DNA of 5,869 nucleotides, from contig JAAXWV010000087.1 of assembly GCA_013334845.1 (NCBI GenBank), forward strand, positions 1-5,869, written 5' to 3'. Below are positions 1-5,869 of the stretch, one piece after another. A program made the position numbers and the translations under genes. This DNA is from Candidatus Roizmanbacteria bacterium. GTDB lineage: Bacteria > Patescibacteriota > Microgenomatia > UBA1406 > GWC2-37-13. Under the pieces are notes generated by a model that saw only the letters and a program-made list of their open reading frames with translations, searched no databases and was not told the DNA's origin. Each line of letters begins with the position of its first letter. Positions within the stretch are counted from its first letter, which is position 1.

Positions 1-1
1 A

Positions 2-526
2 GTCAATTATATCCACAGAGGCAAGCTCATACAGCATGCAGAAACGTTTTTTGGCAATTTGGAAGATTACATAGGCAAGGCCGAAATCGCGGAAGCGAAA
101 AGCGATTTCCGAAAGTACAAGGATAAGTTTGTGCAGACAAAATGCCAGAAATGTAAAACAAAGACCACCATGCATTCCTGGTCAAAACTCGATTTGGCTT
201 CGATGGCCAAGAAGACCGGTTTTGAAAGCCTGTATTTTCCTGGCTATTACTATCCTACATTGCACGCACATGCTACTGCGGCGGCAGTGGGGTATAGGCT
301 GAAAGATTCTGAAGACAATCCTATTACCTTTGAAGAGGGATCCCAGCCAGACGCCGCGGACCAGTCGCTGATAATCGCACACAACTTGATTATCCGTCTG
401 GTTGATATACAAAGTGAGTTCTTCAAGCTGGATTTTGCTGGAGAACTCGAACTTCTGAACTCGGATTTCAAAACACTCTGGGGCAGGGAATCAAACGGCG
501 TACGATCTCAAAACGAACGAGAATAA
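2..526 (+). CDS. DUF5677-like protein of unknown function, 3' part (5' end outside the window)
   Basis: The reading frame is open from the left edge to a TAA at 524-526, giving 174 visible residues. A TTG at 59 could be read as a start, but the frame continues upstream without a stop and has no Shine-Dalgarno there, so I treat the gene as truncated by the window. The segment encoded at about 176-275 carries a Trp, then a helix reading DLASMAKKTGFESLY, then a Tyr-rich stretch and LHAHAT. This matches my memory of the DUF5677 pattern (W...S..EMA...GLE..Y...Y...S..VH). A Cys-x-x-Cys pair (CQKC, 143-154) precedes it and could be a small metal-binding knuckle, though only one pair is visible. The C-terminal tail is charged (GRESNGVRSQNERE). 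No catalytic role is known to me for this family. The next gene starts 114 bases downstream on the same strand. The family call is by eye, and function is unknown. Confidence 0.7.
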   Translation, partial: VNYIHRGKLIQHAETFFGNLEDYIGKAEIAEAKSDFRKYKDKFVQTKCQKCKTKTTMHSWSKLDLASMAKKTGFESLYFPGYYYPTLHAHATAAAVGYRLKDSEDNPITFEEGSQPDAADQSLIIAHNLIIRLVDIQSEFFKLDFAGELELLNSDFKTLWGRESNGVRSQNERE

Positions 527-640
527 CTACCTGATCCAACCGACTCTTTGAAACACATAGGACCGGGATGATGGGGAATAGATAGTTACTTTACAACAAT
601 AAAATGCACTTGGTGCCCGTGAGTTTCACCGTTTGGCACG

Positions 641-1399
641 ATGGAATGGAATATGGATATCAAGAAGTACTTTCTATCGCTTTCTCTGGAAATGACAGCC
701 TTGAAAGACCGGGTTCGTAATTTTATAGATGATGCTCATTGGCTTACGGATGGAGAATGGAAGGAAAGTGTTCTGCGATCAGTTATAGCGCGGAATCTTC
801 CTCAGAATATTCAGATCGGACGTGGCTTCATATTGACGCCGTTAGGAGCATCTACACAAATAGACATCTTGTTGTATTCGTCCGATTCTCCAGTTTTTTT
901 TCGTGATGGCGATCTTGCATTTGTTCAGCCAGAAGCGGTGAAAGGAGTAATTGAAGTTAAAACAAAGTTGAACCGCCTGGAACTTGAGAAATCCGTTTCC
1001 AAAATTAAGGTCATAGGAGAAATGCTGGCTGGAAAGAGTTCGGCATTTTTATCTATTTTTTCTTACGAGAGCGATGTGCGCAATAGTCAACAAGTGTTGG
1101 ATCTCCTCTTAGAACAAACTGCCAGCATCAAACACATAGTCCACTTCCTCTGTCTAGACGAGTCCCATTTCGTCCGATATTGGGCAACAGCGCCAGATAG
1201 GAGATGTGGTGCCGTTCATGAAAAGTGGCATTCCTATCGCCTCAATAAGATGGCCTATGGCTATTTTGTCCATAACGTGCTTCTCAGTTTACGTCCCGAA
1301 TATGTTGATGGAAACCAAGCGCTCTGGTTTCCTGAAACGAGTAAGGAAATTCACAAGGATGGTGAAATACAAAGACGACGGGGGGCTGGTGAATCTTGA
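641..1399 (+). CDS. DUF6602 family protein, putative PD-(D/E)xK nuclease
   Basis: A 252-residue protein from ATG 641. A second in-frame ATG at 653 (240 residues) has GGAA at 643-646 at better spacing, so 653 is an equally plausible start. An in-frame TGA at 620-622 bars anything earlier. The core, residues 38-110, fits the DUF6602 pattern: GEWKE, then NLP...IGRGFILT, then STQIDILLY, a PEAV segment and GVIEVKTKL. Glu42, Asp75, Glu105 and Lys107 form an E...D...ExK series, the residue set of PD-(D/E)xK nucleases, so a metal-dependent DNA nuclease fold is inferred; cleavage is not shown by sequence alone. Residues 110-230 are mixed helix/strand without motifs I know. The end (QRRRGAGES) lies at a run of six G and may be frame-shifted (see findings). 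No signal peptide or membrane segment is seen, so it is probably cytoplasmic. A possible -10 (TAAAAT, 600-605) lacks a convincing -35. It lies 236 bases upstream of the OLD/helicase pair on the same strand. Confidence 0.8.
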   Translation: MEWNMDIKKYFLSLSLEMTALKDRVRNFIDDAHWLTDGEWKESVLRSVIARNLPQNIQIGRGFILTPLGASTQIDILLYSSDSPVFFRDGDLAFVQPEAVKGVIEVKTKLNRLELEKSVSKIKVIGEMLAGKSSAFLSIFSYESDVRNSQQVLDLLLEQTASIKHIVHFLCLDESHFVRYWATAPDRRCGAVHEKWHSYRLNKMAYGYFVHNVLLSLRPEYVDGNQALWFPETSKEIHKDGEIQRRRGAGES

Positions 1400-1504
1400 C
1401 GCCTGGACGATTTTCTCTCGCAAATAGAAAGGCCATCAACCAGCTCACTGTGAAACCGCAAGACGCGGAATTCTATGAGCCGAACCTGGCAAGACTGATT
1501 GGAA

Positions 1505-1532
1505 TTATATTGACTATTCATAGTCAATATAA
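1505..1532. promoter_or_regulatory. Perfect 13-bp inverted repeat, candidate operator upstream of the OLD/helicase pair
   Basis: The arm TTATATTGACTAT (1505-1517) is followed by TC and its exact reverse complement at 1520-1532. Symmetry this long with a two-base centre is typical of a site for a dimeric transcription factor. It could also fold as a hairpin, but it is AT-rich and has no following T-run, so a terminator is unlikely. It ends 103 bases before the GTG of the OLD gene. A weak promoter-like pair follows directly: TTGCAC (1534-1539), a 17-base spacer, and ACTTAT (1557-1562) preceded by an extended -10 TG at 1554-1555. If that promoter is real, the palindrome abuts its -35 and could control it. 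No regulator gene lies in the window, so the cognate protein is unknown. Confidence 0.6.
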
Positions 1533-1620
1533 ATTGCACAGGAAAATACTGCCTGTACTTATTGTTTTGTGACAGGAAGTGTGAACACCTTCAGAGCAAC
1601 TGAATAAATGTTGATTAATT

Positions 1621-1632
1621 AGGTGAGGAGAG
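1621..1632 (+). promoter_or_regulatory. Shine-Dalgarno region deciding the GTG start of the OLD gene
   Basis: AGGTGAGGAGAG is purine-rich and contains both AGGTGA and GAGG matches to the 16S rRNA tail, 7-9 bases before GTG 1636. It supports a GTG start, which yields the normal OLD N-terminus (HLSQIQIRDFRLF, the first beta strand of the ATPase domain). Confidence 0.75.
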
Positions 1633-1635
1633 ACG

Positions 1636-3624
1636 GTGCACTTATCACAAATTCAAATTAGAGACTTTCGCTTGTTTCACCGTCTTGATTTAAAGTTAAA
1701 TCAAGGTCTTAATGTTTTGGTTGGTGAAAATGACTCAGGGAAGACGGCTTTGATTGATGCAATTCGATATGTTCTTGGGACTAACTCCCATAATCTCGGA
1801 TATATCAGAGAACAAGATTTCCATAAGGACGTTAATCAACTAAAAATACAATTGAAGTTTTCAAACATAGATGTTCACGCGTATCGTTTTGTTGAACACC
1901 TATCCCACGAAGAATATAACGACGATCACGGCGAGAAGAAAAGCCGTTCTGTTTTATTCATCCAACTACATGCTCAAAAGACTGGAATTGAGCGACGAGG
2001 CTATCCTTACATTAAAACTGAAGTGCGTTCCGGTGCTGACGGGAATGGTCTGGTCATCGAAGCTGAAATAAGAGATTTCCTGGCGACCACGTATCTCAAA
2101 CCACTGAGAGACGCAGAAAGTGAACTATCATCAGGCAGAGCCTCCAGATTGTCCCAGATACTAAGTTCATCGAAAGATATCCGGGAAGGAATGGAAAATA
2201 TCCTTTCTATTGTAGCAGATGCAAATGAAGGGCTTGTTGCCGATGATGCTGCTTTGAAAAAGGCTGCCGAGAATATCCAACGGCGATACTTGCATGAGCT
2301 CATTTTTGAGAAAGATAAATCTGTCCTCGGAGCGTTTATTGATATTGCTGGCATTAGAAAAGGTGATTTAACAGCACTACCTAATCATGCTAAAAAGCGT
2401 CATCTTCGCTCTATATTGGAAGGATTAAGCTTAGCTCTTACGAAAGATAGGCGACTGCATGGCCTCGGATATCACAACCTGCTTTTTATGGGAGCTGAGT
2501 TACTATTGCTCGAGCAAGAAGCCGACAATGAATTTCCTTTATTGCTCATCGAAGAACCCGAGGCACATCTTCATCCCCAACTTCAAATGAAACTTCTCCA
2601 GTTTATAAATAGTAAAGCTAAATCAAAAAAGAATCCCAGCGGTGTTCAATGTATCCTTACAACCCACAGCCCAAACATTTCATCAAAGGCAGATCCGTCT
2701 GAAATTATCATGTTGTCCGATGGCGGCGCCTGGTCCTTAAGAGCAGGAGAGACCGAACTGAACAAAGATGACTATAAATACTTGAAGAAATTCCTGGATG
2801 CAACGAAAGCTAATGTCTTCTTTGCCAAAGGGATCATCTTTGTTGAAGGAGATGGAGAAAACATCTTGCTGCCTGAAATAGCAAGACTTCTTAGAAGGCC
2901 ACTTGAGAATTATGGAGTCTCTATTGTTAAATGCGATAATAGCGGCTCATGGAAGCGGTTTGCCAAATTATTTCTAAGATCTGGTCAAGATAGCAATTCT
3001 AGTGCTTGGTATCCAACGAAGGTATGCGTGCTTCGAGATATTGATCTTTGGCCAGACTGTGCCGAAGAGAAGGATGATGGGAGCACCCCCTACGGCTTTA
3101 AAAAGCCAAACAGTCGGAATCGAACATTTTGGCGGAAGAACTGCGTTGACGAACAGCAAAGAAAAAATAGCCACATCGATGGGTTAAATCGGCAAAACGT
3201 AACTGTCAAAATATCTGACGATTGGACTTTTGAATTTTGCTTGGCGAAATTTGGTCTTTTTGATGAATGCTACGAATCTATTAATGGTTCGCAAGTTGGG
3301 AAATCCGACATAGTTGGAACCGATGTGGAAAAGGCAACCTATATCCTTAGCAAAGCTTCGAAAACAGATTTTGCATATAACTTATCTGCAATTCTTCAAA
3401 GACAATTGGACAAGAGGATTTCTGATGTAGTTGAGGCACGTGGTGAGGATGAAATTGAAGATGGCAACACATATCAAAAGAAAGTTGCGCAAGAGAAATG
3501 TGACTTTGCTATGGAGCTTAAATCTAAACTCCCGACCTACATTGTTGAAGCCATTGAATATGTGACAGCACCAATTGATGATTTTGAGGTTATTGAGGAG
3601 CGAAGCGATGCCACACCCGCTTGA
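1636..3624 (+). CDS. OLD-family ATP-dependent nuclease (ABC ATPase + TOPRIM), GajA-like
   Basis: 662 residues from a GTG start behind a strong Shine-Dalgarno. Domain order: N-terminal ABC-type ATPase with Walker A GENDSGKT (30-37, Lys36); a helical insert at about 150-270 that is probably the dimerisation region of OLD proteins; Walker B LLLIEEPEAHLHP (302-314, Glu306/Glu307); an H-loop-like LTTHSP (341-346, His344); then a C-terminal TOPRIM nuclease with FVEGDGE (402-408, Glu404 and Glu408), VKCDNSGSW (431-439) and RDID (467-470, Asp468 and Asp470). A later WTFEFCLA (530-537) and KCDFAMELK (621-629, Lys621) match the conserved OLD C-terminal TxEyxLA and K..FA segments. All residues expected for ATP binding and two-metal DNA cleavage are present. 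In Gabija, GajA cuts DNA and is restrained by nucleotides; that role here is inferred from architecture and from the helicase partner. It is longer than GajA (about 580 residues from memory). The 3' end overlaps the helicase by 17 bases. It could also be a class 2 OLD protein outside Gabija proper. Confidence 0.92.
   Translation: MHLSQIQIRDFRLFHRLDLKLNQGLNVLVGENDSGKTALIDAIRYVLGTNSHNLGYIREQDFHKDVNQLKIQLKFSNIDVHAYRFVEHLSHEEYNDDHGEKKSRSVLFIQLHAQKTGIERRGYPYIKTEVRSGADGNGLVIEAEIRDFLATTYLKPLRDAESELSSGRASRLSQILSSSKDIREGMENILSIVADANEGLVADDAALKKAAENIQRRYLHELIFEKDKSVLGAFIDIAGIRKGDLTALPNHAKKRHLRSILEGLSLALTKDRRLHGLGYHNLLFMGAELLLLEQEADNEFPLLLIEEPEAHLHPQLQMKLLQFINSKAKSKKNPSGVQCILTTHSPNISSKADPSEIIMLSDGGAWSLRAGETELNKDDYKYLKKFLDATKANVFFAKGIIFVEGDGENILLPEIARLLRRPLENYGVSIVKCDNSGSWKRFAKLFLRSGQDSNSSAWYPTKVCVLRDIDLWPDCAEEKDDGSTPYGFKKPNSRNRTFWRKNCVDEQQRKNSHIDGLNRQNVTVKISDDWTFEFCLAKFGLFDECYESINGSQVGKSDIVGTDVEKATYILSKASKTDFAYNLSAILQRQLDKRISDVVEARGEDEIEDGNTYQKKVAQEKCDFAMELKSKLPTYIVEAIEYVTAPIDDFEVIEERSDATPA
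3595..3600 (+). promoter_or_regulatory. Shine-Dalgarno fixing the helicase start inside the OLD gene
   Basis: GAGGAG lies 7 bases before ATG 3608, within the coding sequence of the OLD gene. The longer frame beginning with TTG at 3575 would add 11 residues (MMILRLLRSEA), lacks a comparable site, and simply reads the OLD 3' end in another frame. This favours ATG 3608. Confidence 0.7.
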
Positions 3625-5701
3625 AGGACTCATTACTAGATTAGATATTGTTAATATCGCAGTAGATGAAAAACTTGTTCTTGATGACGAAGAGCGTGTC
3701 TCTATTCTTGAGGCAATGCGTACAATCGATGTTCAAGCTTGTCCAGGTAGCGGCAAAACAACCCTGATTGCCGCAAAACTTATTCTTTTGGCAAAAAAAT
3801 GGCCATTCCAAAATCAAGGTGTTTGTGTACTCTCCCATACAAATGTTGCTAAGAATGAAATCTTAAATTGGCTCAAGCGATCGAATACTATTGAAGCGCA
3901 TCGTTTACTTTCCTATCCACATTTCATTGGGACAATCCAGGATTTTGTTAATCGCTTTTTGGCGCTCCCTTACATTCGATCTAACGGTATCAAAGATATT
4001 ACCGTGGATAATAGCGAATATGCTAAGCAGGCAGAAAAACTGCTTAAATATCGCCAGTTTTCATGGTTCCAAGGTACTCTCAATGGACTCGGAGGGCGCG
4101 ATCAACAAGAGGCCTTTTTAAGGGAAACATACCGGTTCACTTCCCCGGAAGGAGAGAAAATTAACATTAGCAAAAAGCCAAGAGAGTGGAAAAAAGGAAG
4201 TAATCTTCAGCGTGCTGAACGTGATCTTGGGAATCTAAAACGTTATTTGGATGAACGAGGTTTTTTCCTTTTTAGAGATATGTATACACACGCTCGAATA
4301 GTGTGCTCATGTAACGTCGCACTCAGGAAATCACTTACAAAACGATTTCCCTTTGTTTTTATTGATGAAATGCAGGACACACAAAAATACCAAGATGAGC
4401 TTTTATGCAAGATTTTTCCTCTTGATGATTCTTCACACATTATTCAGCGATTTGGCGATCCGGACCAAGCAATTTTCCATAGCATTGGGAGTGAGGAGCC
4501 AAATGTAAGTTTTAATGGAAAATCACGAGACGATATGGATTTTGTAATCAATAAATCCCATCGTTTTGACGGCGTGCTGGCTGATAAAATAAAGTCTATT
4601 AGCTTCAACGAAATTCCATTGAAAACTGAATTGTCAGCAGAAAAGCTAGGGTTTAGAACAAAGATTCATGCTACTGAAGGCCACTTTGAACATACTATTA
4701 TTGTCTTCGATGACGATACACTAGACAAGGTTATAGAGTCTTTCGCTCAGATCGTTTCAAATCAGTTTTCGATAGAGTACAAAAATTATAAAAAATTTAC
4801 TGTCAAGGCTGTTGGGGCTGTAGGAAAAGAAATTGATCCTGGTGACAGTCAATTAAGGATTGGTCATTATTGGAATGATTATGACAAGTCGAAATCGAAT
4901 ACAAAATTCCAAGAGACCAACCTCATGGAAGCAGTTCTCCATTGTCGTCGATCCTCAGACGTTGATTGGGCAGAAAAGTACAAATTTCTGACTGACTGCA
5001 TTTTAAAACTTATGAGAATGGCAGGTAGGGTGGATGAGAATCAAAGATATTTTTCATACACTACTTTTCGAGACTCACTAAAGGCCGATGGACGTTGGGG
5101 AGCTTATCGTGAAAATATTTTTTTGATGCTCAGTGATGGAATTAAAATAGATCAATGCTTTTGGGGAAAAATTAGTGGCTCACTGAAATCGTTGCTGGCC
5201 CTAGATAACATCCAGGATGAAGCAGCCCAATATATTGCTTTTACAGAAGATCAAACTAGGACATGTGTCATAATTTCCGAAGAAAACCCAGAGAGCAACT
5301 TGCTTGTTTCTTTAAAAGACAACAAAATAAGTCATCCTGACGGTTTCCAAATTGAACTTTCAACAATACACGGCGTTAAGGGCGAGACTCATGATGCCAC
5401 ACTAATTGTTGAAACCAAAAACCATATTTTTGACCTAGAAACGATGTTGCCATATTTGACTGGAGAATTACCGAATGCAGATCATCCAAATTCAAGTTTG
5501 CCAGACAAACCCCACTCGCGAAGGGTTTTCAAGCCCAATAAAGTTTTTATGAGGCAATTATATGTGGCAATGAGCCGGCCGAGACATCTTTTATGTCTTG
5601 CTTTACACTCAGATCGGTTATCCGCCACCCACATGAGATTACTTCTAGAAAAAGGATGGAAAACAGAAGTCCTTTCACCTGAAGCAGAGAGAGCGGCATA
5701 A
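3608..5701 (+). CDS. UvrD/Rep-like superfamily 1A DNA helicase, GajB-like
   Basis: 697 residues from ATG 3608, which has a GAGGAG site 7 bases upstream. All SF1A motifs can be read: motif I ACPGSGKT (44-51, Lys50), Ia VLSHTNVAKNEI (74-85), Ib GTIQDFVNRFL (108-118), II FVFIDEMQDTQ (249-259, Asp253/Glu254), III RFGDPDQAIF (281-290), IV NKSHRF (315-320), V STIHGVKGE (585-593) and VI QLYVAMSRPRHLL (650-662). The Q-motif position (LDDEER, 25-30) has Glu29 where UvrD-type helicases usually carry Gln. ATP hydrolysis and 3'-5' translocation on DNA are therefore expected from family knowledge. The segments between Ib and II (about 130 residues) and IV and V (about 260 residues) correspond to 1B and to 2B plus the rest of 2A; I do not recognise their sequence. 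The protein ends soon after motif VI, without the C-terminal tail of UvrD/PcrA. It is far longer than GajB (about 490 residues from memory). The 17-base overlap with the OLD gene implies co-transcription and translational coupling, so a partner role in an anti-phage nuclease-helicase system is likely. Confidence 0.92.
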   Translation: MPHPLEGLITRLDIVNIAVDEKLVLDDEERVSILEAMRTIDVQACPGSGKTTLIAAKLILLAKKWPFQNQGVCVLSHTNVAKNEILNWLKRSNTIEAHRLLSYPHFIGTIQDFVNRFLALPYIRSNGIKDITVDNSEYAKQAEKLLKYRQFSWFQGTLNGLGGRDQQEAFLRETYRFTSPEGEKINISKKPREWKKGSNLQRAERDLGNLKRYLDERGFFLFRDMYTHARIVCSCNVALRKSLTKRFPFVFIDEMQDTQKYQDELLCKIFPLDDSSHIIQRFGDPDQAIFHSIGSEEPNVSFNGKSRDDMDFVINKSHRFDGVLADKIKSISFNEIPLKTELSAEKLGFRTKIHATEGHFEHTIIVFDDDTLDKVIESFAQIVSNQFSIEYKNYKKFTVKAVGAVGKEIDPGDSQLRIGHYWNDYDKSKSNTKFQETNLMEAVLHCRRSSDVDWAEKYKFLTDCILKLMRMAGRVDENQRYFSYTTFRDSLKADGRWGAYRENIFLMLSDGIKIDQCFWGKISGSLKSLLALDNIQDEAAQYIAFTEDQTRTCVIISEENPESNLLVSLKDNKISHPDGFQIELSTIHGVKGETHDATLIVETKNHIFDLETMLPYLTGELPNADHPNSSLPDKPHSRRVFKPNKVFMRQLYVAMSRPRHLLCLALHSDRLSATHMRLLLEKGWKTEVLSPEAERAA

Positions 5702-5752
5702 GTTCAGAACAGAAAATTAACAAGACATTTATCAACGCTCCAATATTACAGA

Positions 5753-5773
5753 AATAAAAGGGGTCGGATCTTT
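5753..5773. repeat. GGGGTCGGATCTTT-type motif, possible mobile-element-associated repeat
   Basis: The segment contains AAAAGGGGTCGGATCTTT in the non-coding tail after the helicase. From memory, motifs of the form AAAGGGGTC(A/G)GA.CTTT occur next to REP-associated (Y1/IS200-like) transposase genes in many proteobacterial genomes. Only one copy is visible, no inverted partner is present in the window, and no transposase gene is seen, so this is a resemblance, not a proven element. Confidence 0.35.
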
Positions 5774-5869
5774 GCTTGGCTCTTCTCTTCTGAGATGTCG
5801 AAAAATATCCATTAAGATTTATTTTTCAAGAGTTCATATACCTCCTATTTATCGGTTCAGAACTTTTGG

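Noticed and set aside
1351..1539. Minus-strand ORF of 62 residues across the DUF6602 end and the gap
   Set aside because: No ribosome site, no recognisable motif, and it mostly mirrors the plus-strand coding end and the palindrome.
1396..1572. Small ORF from TTG 1396, overlapping the DUF6602 stop as TTGA, 58 residues
   Set aside because: It has a weak start and no clear ribosome site, and part of it simply translates the palindrome (1505-1532). I recognise no family, although the stretch NQLTVKPQDAEFYEPNLAR looks protein-like and may be a gene remnant.
2007..2354. Minus-strand ORF of 115 residues inside the OLD gene
   Set aside because: It is a low-complexity Ser/Ala-rich shadow of a well-supported plus-strand gene with no motif of its own.
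3575..3607. Extended helicase start at TTG 3575
   Set aside because: The 11 extra residues have no family match or good ribosome site, whereas ATG 3608 has GAGGAG at 7 bases.
5737..5817. Minus-strand mini-ORF (26 residues) reading through the GGGGTCGG motif, and an AGGAGG (minus strand) near 5840
   Set aside because: The AGGAGG precedes an ATG that stops after three codons, and the 26-residue frame lacks its own ribosome site or any recognisable content.
5800..5827. Inverted repeat GAAAAATA (5800-5807) / TATTTTTC (5820-5827) as a terminator after the helicase
   Set aside because: The stem is eight A/T-rich pairs with a 12-base loop, too weak for an intrinsic terminator; no better terminator was found in the tail.

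Overview
The window is a moderately AT-rich bacterial segment with four genes, all on the plus strand. No RNA gene, CRISPR array or complete insertion sequence is visible. The organism cannot be named from the sequence. The Shine-Dalgarno sites are bacterial. A GGGGTCGGATCTTT-type motif near the right edge recalls short repeats found beside REP-associated/IS200-like transposases in Proteobacteria, which is a weak pointer to a Gram-negative host. The gene content (orphan DUF genes, nuclease, ATPase, helicase) is typical of an accessory or defence island.

Layout: (1) 2-526, the 3' part of a DUF5677-like gene that enters from the left edge. (2) 527-640, a short spacer. (3) 641-1399, a DUF6602 protein with PD-(D/E)xK nuclease-type residues. 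(4) 1400-1635, a 236-base gap holding a perfect 13-bp inverted repeat, probably an operator. (5) 1636-3624, a 662-residue OLD-family protein with an N-terminal ABC-type ATPase and a C-terminal TOPRIM nuclease. (6) 3608-5701, a 697-residue UvrD/Rep-like superfamily 1A helicase that overlaps gene 5 by 17 bases. (7) 5702-5869, a non-coding tail with a repeat-like motif and a 9-base direct repeat.

Genes 5 and 6 form a tightly coupled pair with the architecture of a class 2 OLD nuclease plus UvrD-like helicase. This is the arrangement of the Gabija anti-phage system (GajA + GajB). Both proteins are clearly longer than the well-studied Gabija pair (about 580 and 490 residues from memory), so this is best called a Gabija-like or divergent OLD/UvrD system. 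All key ATPase, TOPRIM and helicase motifs can be read and look intact. The expected job is nucleotide-sensitive DNA cleavage by the OLD protein, helped by helicase recognition or unwinding of phage DNA. The DUF6602 nuclease-like gene upstream may be an extra component or an independent neighbour. The separating gap and palindrome argue that the OLD/helicase pair has its own control point. The palindrome's regulator is not in the window.
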